From assembly GCA_013368325.1 (NCBI GenBank), contig JAACJK010000017.1:83196-147195 (forward strand): a stretch of 64,000 bases of DNA, given 5' to 3'. Below the pieces are notes generated by a model that saw nothing but the letters and a program-made list of their open reading frames with translations, made no database searches and was not told the origin of the DNA. A program made the position numbers and the translations under genes. Origin of the DNA: Ephemerocybe angulata. Its lineage: Eukaryota > Basidiomycota > Agaricomycetes > Agaricales > Psathyrellaceae. This document shows positions 24,259-36,796 of the stretch, one piece after another (the first letter of the stretch is position 1; each line of letters opens with the position of its first letter).

Positions 24259-24974
24259 CGCTTTCCGGGCTGCTGTGATGGGACTATGCCGAACTGTCAG
24301 AACTTTCTACTTCCCTCGGCTGTCAATGGGAGCGCGTTGAGGTAGAGCGGGTGTGTGGGCCTGAGTGCACTCGCTGCGGGCATCGGGTTAACCACGTCGC
24401 TAGACGTTGACCACAGTAGAGTGGAACGAGCGGTTTGCCACTTTTACGCGTGACGAAGATGTATAAAACTGGCGGTCAGCGGGAGGTTCATTTGAAGAAA
24501 GGATGCGTTGAGGATGACGATTGACAGTGTCAAGAGGAAGATAAGGAGCGTGGTGACCCTCCGCCCGTCTCCGCTGGCTGCGCTGCTTCGAGTTCCCTTA
24601 CGGTGAGTAAATATATTGCGTCGGCTAGGGTACCTATAAGCAAAGACTCTCTGAGGGCGCGTAGAAGCTGAATTGTCGACTACGAGATAATTCGCTAGGA
24701 TATATGGAGACCGCAACTTTAAAGATACGCTTAAGCCTGCGCAGCATGTCGAAATAGCCTTAATGTATATCGTATCATGATACCTGCCCATGCATGCACA
24801 CGGACTGATAGAGCTACGCTACTTGACGTCTGGCGCATGTCATCTATTTAATCCGAACATCCCCCTCCCACATGTCAAATATATATAACCGAGACTTAAG
24901 CCGATTTCAAGAAACAGATGGTAATCAATATGCATATCTATCTAGAGCAAATTGGGTGTTTGAACGGTTATATA

Positions 24975-26060
24975 TCAAACCGATGACTCTGGCTCCATTT
25001 GTGAAGCCGACACGCCTTCCACTGCGTCGACCACTGGCATTTCGACCAGCTCTACATCTAAATGGTGGTCACAATCTGGCAATTCATCGTCAGCGAGGCG
25101 TATGCCTCCTCCCGAACCCCGGCCGTCTTCATCACCGTCCGCCTCGTCTAGCTCATCACAGTTTTCGTCGACATCAAAGATCAGCGCGGAAATCGTGCGT
25201 TTCAAGGAAGGGTCTTCTATTTTTCGCAGACTGAGGATTAACGTTGTGCACAACAAAGGGGACAGAACGTCCCTCAGTCTGATGATTTAGATATAGTATG
25301 CGTTATTGCGTGAAGGTACCCACTGGCTGGAGGATTGCGACAACAAAAAGAGAATTTTAAGCACTGACATGCGAACCCCACGTCTCACTATCGAAAGACC
25401 TATCCAGTCGAAAGCTACATCAGCAAAAATGAGAGCTGTGGTATTAGTCAGTATCTTGGGCAGTGTAATGCCGGGAAGATCACTCGCCAACTTCAGAGAG
25501 GTAAAAGCCTCCTCCTAAACGGCGAATGCTACGTAGTAGTCGATTGTCCTGCCCCCTGTAGCGCCAGGCTATAACATAGACCCCCAGAATTGTTGTTGCT
25601 AAGACGCACATGAGATCGGCGTCATACACCCGACTTTTTAGCAGAGATACCCACGGGTGCGCCACATCAGCATAATAACTCGCCCCCACATGCCCCAGCG
25701 TATATCCCATATTACTATTATACTTCTCGGGGCCACAATTATGCCGCTCGGGTCAGTGCACTCTAGGAAAGCAGCGGGGTACTTTAGGAGGAATTCTGTC
25801 AGAGCCACACCGAGCTTTTTTAGTACATGGTCGCATCGCTTTCTGGGTGCTCCGATTAACGCACTCCTGTGGGTTAGATCCACCGCCAATTTGGTAGCAA
25901 CCAAGGGTACAATGTATAGCTATAATTCTTGCGTCAGGATCACTCTAAGAATTATGGGCGTTGCAAATATAACTTACACAGGACACCGTGCCGAATAGCC
26001 ACATGACTCGACGTTTTCCACCCAACATAGCATACAGGCCAAGGAGGATCGTAACTGAAG
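24975..26060 (-). pseudogene. Possible decayed multi-pass membrane protein gene
   Basis: Minus-strand pieces have hydrophobic, protein-like character. The segment TILLGLYAMLGGKRRVMWLF (near 26010-26060) is followed by a GTAAGT donor. VLATTILGVYVIAWRY and LLRSIRRLGG (near 25560) come next, then LASDLPGITLPKILTNTTAL in another frame, then an acidic tail (about 24990-25190). The order resembles the basidiomycete family of seven-helix membrane proteins that carry the DUF6533 domain, but the N-terminal signature was not found and at least one frame change near 25510 is needed. Low confidence. Confidence 0.3.
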
Positions 26061-26880
26061 GTGGCATTAGAATAGTCTTTGGTGAGTTGTGAGAAATAGC
26101 CTACAATCCATCGATAGTGTCGTGCTAACTGTCGCAACTTAAAATCTGTGAGAATGGGGGACACTTGAATATCAAAGGGTGAGGTTGGCTCAACTCCATT
26201 GAAGGGCTCGGATTGACAGGCAAAGAGCCTGTTGGTATATCGTGGCAGCTTGTACATCAGTACTCAACATATGCCGATTTGCACGACTCACCGTAGACCG
26301 TCGGAGCGCCTCCATCCCACTTAGATTCTCTGAAAGTCCACTGAGTAAGACGGTAGAGCGATACGGGTGCTGTCTGACGGTTTACCGATGAAGTTGGAGA
26401 TTGCGCGGATGACTGGGCCATAACGTGTCAGAAGGTACAGGATCTTCCCAATAGTGACTCCCTTCGTCCATATGCACCGAACCTGTGAGATCGTATTATT
26501 GGGCGGTAGGGGCGCACTCTAATCCTGGGTGACTCGCCTCCCGGTCCAGCGTTGTACAGCAGTGGTATGTCTACCAACTGTTAGTGGCGTACCGTAACGG
26601 GCCTATCTGAATATACATACATAAGCAACATCACAGGCCGCTTATTTCGGTGAGTTGGCGGCACAAACTTAATTGTGAGCTTGTCCATGACGCACCTTCT
26701 ACGTACTGAGAAATATGTCAGCACGCTGGAACTCATCTTTGCCACATGACTAACCCTTACTTTCTGTTCATTACTGGTGAAAAGCGGCCTTCCGACGAAT
26801 GAGTTGTAAAATGCGCCGTGCTGTTCTTCAGGGTACCAGGTAGGAGTCCTGATATCACACGCCATTTCTTATCTTAGATG

Positions 26881-29745
26881 TATCCGCTTTCATTCAAGGT
26901 CCTGTTATATACTTCAAAGTCGGCGCTTAATATTTGGATATAGGTGTGAGCATGTGAGCTGTGTGCATCTATTCCATTTCTCAAAATGATGATCATTTAG
27001 TTTCACAGCATCTGGCGTAGGTCCAGGCTCCAGCGATCCTCTTCGCTACCTGAATAGGCCTCTCTGGAACAATTGGGTTAAATAGTCATGGGGAAGGACG
27101 CCTAATACGCAGCTAGCTTTTACTGTGGACAATACACTCTACACACACGCTAGTGTCGGCTATAGCTTGTCGCCCTTCCCAGAGATCGCGGGTCACACGG
27201 ATGGATCGGTAGGATCGGTAGGTGGTAGGTCATCCACCTCCATAATAGAAGCACTTCTCCCGTCTGTCTAAGTGTGGGTTCGGCGAGTGAATAAATGTGA
27301 CATCTCTCTCTTTCATCCGAAGTAAACCCATCATCGACGGCTATAATTGGCTGTGTCCATATGATCACGGAGAATCGAGCCAGAGGCATGTAGAGCCCAT
27401 GATAGCCCGCCATACGTATAGAAATAGATTAGACCTAGACGCAAGTAAAGAGGAATCAGTCGGGTTGACGGATAGATCATTCTTCCCTTTCTATCCTTGA
27501 CTGATACGCAGCGGTGCTACAGGCACTATAGGTCACTCATCGCTAACCAGAAGACACTATTGTATGAAGATCGGCGGCCATTGAGCAACTGGGACTGAAG
27601 TACGGATTAGGTGGTGCCTGCACACATGCAGGACACAGACCTCACAACAGCGGCATGCCGCCTGTGCGGTGACTCAGATATAAATCCATTGCAGGGTCTC
27701 GCATCTTTTCAACTTCCTTTAGACGCCCACGGGTCAACCAAAGTTCCGAAAGGCGTCCTTCGTCATCCCATCTGCGTGGGAAAGTACCTGGAAGGGATCT
27801 GTTATGGACATTATTCGGACTAGGACTGGTGTCTCCATCTCCCGGTGGATCAGTACAACATATCTTTTCATCGAGCTGTCGTTCGATGACCAGGAAGCTT
27901 CCAGGCAGGGCTAGGCCTGCGAGCCAGTGATAATGAAGAAATAGTATACGAGGCTCGGTAGAAATAAACGGGGGACTGAGCTAGCGCTTGGAGTTCCAGA
28001 GAAGGCGATTTCGCAAATACGGAACCTACTTCGATCCCTATCTCGGGAGGCGGTTACACGTTCTCACACAGCCCCAGGTACCAGTAACCAGTACGATTCC
28101 ACTGTTCTTCATTCGACTGTCGACATCGCAAGTAGAAAGCGCAGCCATTCTATCATTCTATGCGGCGAAGGTGAGAGCATCTCTCCTTTAAGCGCACACG
28201 GGAGACGATCGAAGCTTCAATAATAAAAATCTTTCTCGACCGATTAGGACATCGTGCAACGCCGACCCCTTGACCTAAGTATCTCTCGAGGACTTCTTTC
28301 CACCCAGGGATGTACGCGATCTAACGAACCACTGATGTAACGGATAAAACTGGGGATGTCCAGCCGAGGAGTCCCGGCTTTCGATGAGGGCTGATCAATG
28401 CAAAGAGAAGGTTAGGTTCGTGATACCTCCAGCATCAGCGATGGCTAACGAAATCCGCTCCCGGGATAGACCACACTCGCCCACTGGCATGGGCACTAAC
28501 AATTGCACTCACTCACGAGCAGTATTAGTCGCTCAGCCCAGTCCACCTTGAAATCTGAGCGAAGGTGGACTCGACTCAAAGCACTCAGGCATAATCGTGA
28601 CTCAGTGTGGGTTCACTTGGGACCTATTCATTTTGGGATGTATCTGTAACCCGATGAACTTTCTGCTCTGCACATGGAGAATATCAAATGTTGACTTTCA
28701 CTGACATAGCTTATATGCTGGACACAATGGGCTTGACTCCTCGGAAATTGTGCATGAACCGAGCGCCCACAAGGAACTTGCCCGAATTTGGGCTGACCAT
28801 GCGGAGAGCTTCATGCCCAGGACGTACCCTTTCCCTGACACCGCTTCCCCAGTATTTAATTGATTTAATTGATCCCTGATTTCGTATGTAGATGTCAGCG
28901 CGCCCTCTGTTTCATGATGGTTTTGCCTTGCTACCTATTGTGGATATCGATGACGAGGGATATTTCAAAGATTCTCGCGGCATATCTAACCCAAATCTGG
29001 TGTACGTTCGTCTTCGCTTTCTTCTTCTCACTGGCACCCAGACTTATCCTTCATGAATAGGCCACGGCGTTCCTCCTAGCGACACTGTCCCCACCATCCC
29101 CTGGAAAGAAATCGCAGCAGCGCCTCATCGCTTCTATGATACCGCCGAGTTCGAGTTCCCCTGTGCGTTCAGAAAGATTAATAGACATTGTACGGGAGTT
29201 CGAGCATAGAGAAAGGAAGATTAAATGGCAGCGCAAAGCGGGGTATCCTGGGATCAAACAAACATCGTGAATGGGACTCGATTAATCGGTCAATCCATAA
29301 GAAGGGTGGAAAGTTGGAACGGGGAGAAGGATTAAACATATTCAAGGGGGTATAGGTAGGTACGATTAAACATGCCTTAGATATGTCGTGTTCAATCGCT
29401 TTGGTGGCCGCATATCTCGCACAGCCTCATTTTCAATGTGTTCCCAGGTCTGCCTGAGATGACCGTAAGTATGCGAATCATCGATCGCATGATTGTACCG
29501 ATTAAACGTACTTGTGTACCTTCGGTTACAGCGGGGTAGTGCGACGATGGCGCTCATTTACAAGTGAGTTCCATGTCAAAAATGGAGGAAACAAACAGAA
29601 ACGAAAAGTGGAGAGCGGGCAGTGTGAATAAATAGACCGATGACGAATCGACTCGGGGTTGACTGGAGTGCGGATAGAGGAAGCGGAGCACCACGAGAGG
29701 AAAGAGGAGAACTAGAACGAGGAAGGAAGGCGAAGGGATGGGGGC
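26881..29745. other. Gene-poor stretch
   Basis: About 2.9 kb with no credible gene, repeat or RNA on either strand. Open frames are short and unlike proteins. It may be long-decayed mobile DNA. Confidence 0.4.
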
Positions 29746-29797
29746 ACTCACCTGAAGGACTCACCTGAAGGACTCACCTGAAGGACTCACCTGAAGG
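29746..29797. repeat. 13-bp tandem repeat, four copies
   Basis: ACTCACCTGAAGG is repeated four times without change. The unit contains a consensus splice donor on the minus strand (CAGGTGAGT), and the array sits exactly at the donor end of the HSP60 pseudogene fragment, so it looks like expansion of that donor. Confidence 0.9.
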
Positions 29798-30095
29798 ACG
29801 AGGTGCATGCCCTCGATGATCTCTATATCGCTCTCAACCGTGCGCCCGTACCCATGACACCCTCCTTCCCCACACTCTCCATCACCTGCGCAATGAGGTT
29901 CGCGACATTAGTTTCGCCGTTCGCCAAAATTCCTAGGAGTAGATGGCACTGACAGCGGGTGCCGTGCCGTCTCTGGCGATTTCGTGCGTCTTGGCAGCGG
30001 TATCCTGGACGAGGTGCACGCCAAGGTTCTCGAACCTAGATTTGAGCGTCAGTGAAGGCGCGAGGGTGAGGTGCAATACGCGTGTATACAGGGAA
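29791..30095 (-). pseudogene. HSP60 pseudogene fragment
   Basis: The minus strand encodes two blocks of mitochondrial Hsp60. First comes SRFENLGVHLVQDTAAKTHE with IARDGT, matching [21 protein letters not shown] of the intact gene. Then, after a stop and a deletion, comes ETNVANLIAQVMESVGKEGV, matching [20 protein letters not shown]. The region between (GVKNVAAG through EIAQVATIS in the intact gene) is deleted. A donor-like GGTACGTT is retained upstream, matching the intron 2 donor context of the intact gene, so it arose from genomic DNA rather than from mRNA. It is inverted relative to HSP60 and lies 550 bp upstream of it. Confidence 0.85.
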
Positions 30096-30647
30096 AATAA
30101 CGTACCTTATCACAACTCCGTAGGATTACCGTAATAAATACACACCTAGAGCAAATTATATCCCGATACATTGCCAATCTCAAATGTTCAACGTACACCC
30201 GAAACGCTTGATTGATATTGGGATTATGCTGATTCTGGAGCAGGTGTTGTTTCAGTTATGTATCCGCAATGAGGGCTTTCAGAAGTTCTTCTTTCCTGCA
30301 CCATGCCCGAGATTCAACGCGCACAGATTAACCAGAATATCAACGTCAAGTCGCGCTCGTGCTCTATCTGGTTCTCCCTCCCTTCTCTCGACCTCTCACT
30401 CTCCCAAGTTCCAATGCTCAATAGAGTCGGCGCGATATTTTTTACCCCTCCCGACAGAATACAGCTCCTGCCGGGTCCTACACGGTGATCCTGCCAAGCC
30501 ACGAGTTTGGGGCAGGATCGAAGGAGTCCACTTCGGCAAATCCCGCTCCGTGCGGCACTGTGTTTGGGCGGGATGGCTGTGCCAAACACTGATGACTGGC
30601 GCGCTTGAACCACAACCGTCGCGTCGTACTAGCGGTTTCCGCCGACC

Positions 30648-33519
30648 ATGCACCGACTCTCTACCCAATCCTCGCGCTCCCTCCGCCGCGCCGCCGAGCG
30701 CGCCGCGCGCAAACAGCCACAGCCTGCGCTGACGCGCGGGGCGCACAAGGACATCAAGTTCGCGCACGACGGACGGGCGAGCATCCTCAAGGGCGTCGAC
30801 GTCCTCGCCAACGCTGTCAGTGTCACCCTCGGGCCCAAGGGTACGCTTCTCTCCCTCTCTGTCACTGTTCTAGCGTCCTCATTACCTCTGTAGGACGCAA
30901 CGTCATCATCGAGCAGCCGTTCGGCGGTCCCAAGATCACCAAGGGTACGTTCACCTCTTCCTTCTTTCTACGTATCGAAACTCCCGCTGAAGATATTGAT
31001 ATTTTGTGTAGATGGTGTGACAGTCGCCAAGAGCATCACGCTGAAAGACAAGTTCGAGAACCTCGGCGCGCGCCTCATCCAGGACGTCGCCGCCAAGACG
31101 AACGAGGTCGCCGGCGACGGCACCACGACCGCCACCGTCCTCGCCCGCGCCATCTACAGCGAGGGCGTCAAGAACGTCGCCGCCGGCTGTAACCCCATGG
31201 ACCTGCGCCGCGGCTCGCAGGCCGCTGTCGACAGAGTAGTCGAGTTCCTCAGCACGCACGCACGGACTGTCACGACGACGGCGGAGATCGCGCAGGTTGC
31301 GACGATTAGTGCGAATGGGGACACGCATGTGGGGAATTTGATTGCGCAGGCGATGGAGAAGGTCGGGAAGGAGGGGGTTATTACGGTGAAGGAGGGACGG
31401 ACGATTGAGGATGAGATTGAGATTACGGAGGGGATGCGCTTTGACCGGTAAGTCCGCCCTCTCTTTCCCGCTTCGTTTCGTTCGTTTCGCTTCGTTCCTT
31501 CGTCGCTCGTTTCGTTTCATGGGTTTCCGTCGGGTCTGGATAGCGTTGTTCATCCGACCCCTCATTCGTTCTCGCCTCCTCGGTTTCTCCATCGCACCCG
31601 GGCGTCGTCTAGGCGTGCGCGAGTTCAGACCTCCTTTCGAGATCGTTCTTCGTTCTCAGTTTGCCCCCGTCGCCCGCCTTATTACCATTCCTTCGTTTGT
31701 TCTCCGTGTGACCGACGCTAGTCGGTCGGGCTAGAGGCTCGGGTCGTCTTTCGGAATGTTCATTCGTTTGGATCCCTGTTTCACTTGTGACCAGGCTTCT
31801 CTTGGAGATACATACTCGAGAGCTTGTCGCGTTCTCCTGACTCGCTCCTTGGTGCCGAGCACCGTCCCCATCGTCCCTTTTGTGCTCGATGGGGCTTTGT
31901 TGTTTCGTTCGTTCAACGTCGCGTCATGCCATGTGGCATGGGGACGCATGTGTATCACCCTCCGTTCATTCGTTCAGCTTTTTCCTTTCTTTCGTTCATT
32001 CTATTTGCGAATCGTGTTCGGTTCGTGCGTCGCTCCGTGCCTTCGTGGGGGCGGAGGTCTTTTTCTCTCTCCCTTCGGTTGGATGGGATGAAGGCGAGGC
32101 TAGTCGTAATTGCGCGTGTTCCGTCGTTCATCTGTGTGGGTCGTTTGTTCGTCCGTTCTTGCGCTTCCATTCGCGCGAGGAGGGATGGGAGGAAGGATAT
32201 GGTTGACTTCGAGGCTTCGGTCATGGAAGCGTTCGTATTCGTTCGTTTGGCTCGTGCGAGTTCGTCGTTATCCCTTCATGTTCTGCCACCATTTTCGGTT
32301 TCATTTCGACTTCATAATCTCGCATCACCCTTCCTTCGTTCACCCTCTCTCTCGTTCGGTACTGACTCCTCCCCTTAGCGGCTTCATCTCCCCATACTTC
32401 GTCACCGACGTCAAAGCCCAAAAAGTCGAATTCGAAAAGCCCCTCATCCTCCTCTCCGAAAAGAAGATCTCTTTACTCCAAGACATCCTCCCCGCCCTCG
32501 AAGCCGCCGCGCAGGCCCGCCGCCCCCTCCTCATCATCGCCGAGGACGTCGACGGCGAGGCCCTCGCCGCGTGCATCCTCAACAAGCTTAGGGGCCAGCT
32601 CCAGGTCGCCGCCGTCAAGGCGCCGGGCTTTGGGGATAATAGGAAGAGTATTTTGGGCGATTTGGCGATTTTGACGGGTGGACAGGTGTTTACGGATGAG
32701 GTGGAGGTGAAGTTGGAGAAGGCGAGCGTGGAGTTGCTTGGGAGCACGGGGAGTGTGACGGTTACGAAGGATGATACGATTATTCTGAATGGGGAGGGGA
32801 GCAAGGACGCGATCCAGGCGCGATGCGAGCAGATCCGCGCGCTCGTTGCGGATCCTACGACCTCCGACTACGATCGTTCTAAGCTCCAGGAACGTCTGGC
32901 GAAGCTTAGCGGGGGTGTGGCGGTCATCAAGGTTGGAGGAGCGAGCGAGGTTGAGGTGGGGGAGAAGAAGGACCGGTACGACGATGCGCTGAACGCTACG
33001 CGTGCGGCGGTGGAGGAGGGTATTCTGCCTGGAGGAGGTGTGGCGCTTCTTAAAGCGAGTCTGCAGCTTGCGACTACGAGTCCCGCGACGAGTGCGGGGA
33101 ATGCAGGCGCCCCTGTTGCGGCGGATGCGAAGCCGATTTCGACGGCGAACTTCGACCAGGAGCTCGGCGTCGCTATCATCCGCCGCGCCATAACCAACCC
33201 GGCTAGGACGATATTCAAGAACGCCGGCGAGGAGAGCAGTGTCATTGTGGGAAGGATACTGGGGGAGTATGGAGTTGAAGGAAAGTTCAATTGGGGGTAT
33301 GATGCCGGGCGGGGCGAGTATGTGGATATGGTGGAGAGGGGCATTGTGGATCCGTTGAAGGTTGTGAGGACGGCGCTTGTGGATGCGGCGGGTGTTGCGA
33401 GTTTGTTGACGACTAGTGAGGCGTGTGTTGTGGAGGCTGCTGAGGAGGAGGGGGCGGGGAAGGCGCCGATGGGAGGGATGGGAGGAGGTATGGGTGGAAT
33501 GGGGATGGGGGGATTCTAG
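30648..33519 (+). CDS. HSP60: Mitochondrial chaperonin Hsp60
   Basis: Exons 30648-30840, 30894-30944, 31012-31447 and 32379-33519 give 606 residues. The arginine-rich, acid-poor N-terminus ([20 protein letters not shown]) is a mitochondrial presequence. Group I chaperonin motifs follow: [24 protein letters not shown] (the ATP-binding GDGTT), [39 protein letters not shown], and the GGM-rich C-terminal tail ([17 protein letters not shown]). Hsp60 forms the matrix chaperonin ring that folds imported proteins with Hsp10. Length is slightly above the usual ~575, partly from an Ala/Thr/Ser insert (about residues 465-485). The third intron is 931 nt, unusual here, and rich in TTCGTT repeats. It is an essential single-copy gene in fungi, so it is presumably functional. 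Confidence 0.96.
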
Positions 33520-35992
33520 GTGATTGAGTAGAGGGTCGTCATTGGGTGGATGGATGGGCGCTCGATTCGTTGATTCGTCGCTTCGCCGTACACTCTCTCG
33601 TTTTAACCGCGACCTTGACCGTAGAGTAAAAGTACCATCTCGCTTCTAGCGCTTGTTGTAATCCGCACATTCCTACCCCTTCTCGTTCTCGCTGCATACA
33701 TACATACATGCATACATACATACTTTGCTCGTTCGACTCGATTCTCACGTAGACTTAATTCGTTGGCTATAATACATCCCCACTCTGATTAGAATTCTTT
33801 CTTCGTAGTGTTTGAGGTGAGGGCCCAGGGCGCGAAGTTAAGTTGACGTTGGCGTTGTGTTCGTCAAGTTCGTCGGGTTGGCGTCGAGGTTGTCGGGAGT
33901 CGGGAGTCAAGGGTGTCGGGAGTCAGGAGTCGAGGACGTACATACTATGTATTTGGTGTTCGGTGTTCAATCGCGCTCCGGCGCTAGCTTTCAAGTTGTT
34001 TGTGCTTGGTGCGGTGGGGCTCCCGTTTGGTTGAAACGGATGGATCCCCGTGCTAGTTGTGTTTTAACTTCCTGTTCGTTCGGGTGGGAGGGCGGTATTT
34101 GAGATTTCGAGAGTGAGATGAGATAGGGTGCGGTGGGCGGGGTCGAGGGGAGTTCGGGGCGATTTAGAGTCTAGATCACATCCCGCCGCGGTGCTTCGTA
34201 TTTAGATAGCTTAGATCACATAGACTGGAGCCATTGGAATTGACCAACCTGGTTCACATCGTGCCCGATCGCATAACAGAGTCGCTCACGGTGACATTCC
34301 TAGCTGCGGGACCGACGAATGTAAGTATCAGCCCACCCGACCCTGAGAGGGGAGACGCGCATCTACACGTCGCCTTCCCATTTCTCATATGAGTGTACTC
34401 AGAGACGGTACAAACACATCCTGGTGCACGATCTGGTGCGATCAACGAATCCGCCTCCGCGCGAATCCACCATGTCATGCGCAAATGCCGGATGGACTCT
34501 ATCGGCTCCGTACGAGTATGACGTCCGTCCACACCGCCGCGGTGTCCGACTACTCCAAGACCAGATGCACCGAGTATTAATTCATTAAGCGATGCCCTGA
34601 AATTCAGCATTAATTCACTCACGACTGCGACGTAGAGTAGTGTTCCCCAACGTTCAAAAACCCAATCGTGCCAGAGCAGCGGCCCATCAACTCGACTCGT
34701 CCTCGACCACGGGAATGGCACATCTGCTAGCCTTCATCCGACCTATTCACGGTTAGTAATAGTTGATCCGTAGCAGACACACAAGTCCGCACACCCCAGA
34801 GACTATGCCCCTCCGAGCAGAATAGTAGTCGAGCGTCCAGATCAGCGACGTTCGCAAATGTCGATAGTGGCGAATGGAGTGGAAGAAATCTGACTCGGTG
34901 ATAGCCCAAACGCGATAACCAAAATGAAAATGAGTTGAAACGGTCCACAACTAACACTATGGGCACCAGATCAAAAGCGCGTGTGCCTTATTCGGGTTTG
35001 TTTGAGACAATATGCAGAATTTGATCTGGGGTGAAGCTCTCGGGGACTTGTGAGGCCTGTTATAAATGTGCACCGAATAAAAGCATGAATATACAGGTTG
35101 GCATATGAATAATATACACCGAAATAGTCACAGATGAAGCAGGTTGTCATGTTTAAGCTGATTTAGAAATAAGGCCTCCAAAGGCCCTCCGGTTAAATCC
35201 TGAGTGTTTTTAAAATAGAGCACCCTGATATTTTTCACATAGACCTCAGAAACTTACTGGAAATATGTACCTCTGGCATTTTACAAAGATCCTCACAGGG
35301 CCTTTTCACAATGTGGGCCGCGTACTCTTTATGAATTAGGCATCGACGTCCTTTGATGATATGTGTCCGTGGTATTTGATGAACCAAGCCGAGACACCTA
35401 TTGGAAACATGCACATACGGCATTTTTCAAATATCCTCAGCAAACATGAGGCTGGAGGATCTTTAGCTTTCACCAACAGCGTGGTGCTGCGCACGGGCCT
35501 CAGTCGCGGCCCCGCCATCTGGGCGCTTACTTGTTCCACCCGCTCCGTCCCTCTCAGATGGCTTCCTTGTAGTTGCAACATTGCTTTCGGTAATATAGGG
35601 TATTTATTTCAATATATACATGTTATATCTATCGTTTATGATCATGAGGTTTTATGCTATAACTATGCGCCTGTACATCAAGATAAGTTCACTGTTAGTC
35701 TTTGTTGTGCTTCCGCTGACCCTAGCCCCGCACCCACATCCTCACCATGTACACTACACTCGCCTAGCCCCGCGCCCAAATCCTCGCCATGTACACCACA
35801 CTCACCACAGCCCCAATTCCACACACAATCGCCGCCACGTCCTTCGCCGTCTCCAACAACGTCCTCGCCCTCCTCGCCGTGCTCGCCCTGGTGCTCGAGG
35901 TTCGCCTGCCCTGCCCCACACTTCCCATCTCGATGTCCCTGCCCGGGCCAAAGGTCAGTGTCGTGCCCTCGCCGTGTGTCACAACTCACAAC
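33520..35992. other. Gene-poor stretch after HSP60
   Basis: No credible gene. A CATA-type microsatellite lies at about 33697-33722, and a GTCGGGAGTC-type imperfect repeat at about 33892-33935. A short coding-like block ending at a GTAAGT donor (PDRITESLTVTFLAAGPTN, about 34263-34319) may be a relict exon. Confidence 0.35.
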
Positions 35993-36796
35993 TCACCCTT
36001 CGATTTCGACCTCGATATCCCCTCCTACCTCCTGCCCGCCTTCCTCCTCCCGGCTAGACGCCCCGTTTCCTCCAATCGCGCTCTCCTTCTCCCTGCCCTC
36101 GTCAAGACCCGCGATGTGGCCTTCGTTGCCATCGGGTCTGTGCCCGCCTCCTTCCACCTCGCCACCCGCTTCCTCGACCTGATCGAGGAAGCCCGCGCAC
36201 TTCCCATCCTCTTCCTTCAATGTCTCCTCCCCTTCGCTGGCGTTGGGCGCGTCCCGGTTGCGCTCGTCGCGTGCCGCCTTCAGCGCCCGCCCTCCCTCTC
36301 CTTCCACTTTCTCCCTTTCGTCCTCCCGCTGTCCTTCTTCGCGCCTTCCAGCGTTCGAAGTGCATCTTCGGACGCCGTCCTCGTCGGCGTTGAACGCCCC
36401 CTCGTGAGCGCAGGAATGCGGCCCATCGCATTTGGCCCCCTCGCATCCGGCCATCGCCGCCCGTCTTCCCTCTCCTCCTTCCTTCTCCCTCCCCTCCTCC
36501 TTTTGGCGTGCTTCTGGCGTTTGGGCGTTCGAACTTGCACTTCGAATGTCGCCGTTGCTCGCCTCCATCGCCCGCTGGTTATCGGTGGGGTCTGGCGCAT
36601 CGCCCTTGCCCTTCTGGTCTCCGTCCTTCAGAGCTTGCCCTCCTTCTTCCCCCTCCTTCTCACAACTGTCCTCCCGCTGACCTGCTTCGCGTGTGGGCGC
36701 GTTCGTTGAACTTCGAACGACGACCTCCTCCTTGAACCCGATCGGCCCGTCGTGCGTGCTTTTTTTCGTCTCCCTGCATGAACAAAAGCTTTTCAT
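35993..36796 (-). CDS. Candidate charged repeat protein
   Basis: An open frame of 267 codons on the minus strand, rich in Glu, Gly, Arg and Lys. It has three imperfect repeats of about 57 residues, beginning near residues 28, 85 and 143 with SSTNAPTREAGQ, SASSNAQTPEARQ and RCTSNAGRREEGQ, each followed by a charged coil and an A/D-P-ending linker. The protein would be disordered. The opposite strand is also open (306 codons) but would give a Leu/Pro/Ser-rich product that looks like a reverse reading of the charged strand. Function unknown; it may be a repeat region without a gene. Confidence 0.35.
   Translation of the reverse strand: MKSFCSCRETKKSTHDGPIGFKEEVVVRSSTNAPTREAGQREDSCEKEGEEGGQALKDGDQKGKGDAPDPTDNQRAMEASNGDIRSASSNAQTPEARQKEEGREKEGGEGRRAAMAGCEGAKCDGPHSCAHEGAFNADEDGVRRCTSNAGRREEGQREDEREKVEGEGGRALKAARDERNRDAPNASEGEETLKEEDGKCAGFLDQVEEAGGEVEGGGHRPDGNEGHIAGLDEGREKESAIGGNGASSREEEGGQEVGGDIEVEIEG

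Noticed and set aside
30605..31192. 195-codon plus-strand frame over the HSP60 start
   Set aside because: Shadow of the GC-rich HSP60 exons in another frame, running through two real introns.
32110..32378. N-terminal extension of the last HSP60 exon
   Set aside because: This is the 3' part of the long third intron read through; the acceptor at 32376-32378 and family alignment start the exon at 32379.
34254..34721. 155-codon minus-strand frame
   Set aside because: No family, and the plus strand shows an equally weak coding-like piece with a donor; neither is enough to call a gene.
35789..36709. 306-codon plus-strand frame with hydrophobic content
   Set aside because: It is antisense to a charged repeat frame and its Leu/Pro/Ser bias fits the reverse of Glu/Gly/Arg codons. 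No membrane family resemblance.
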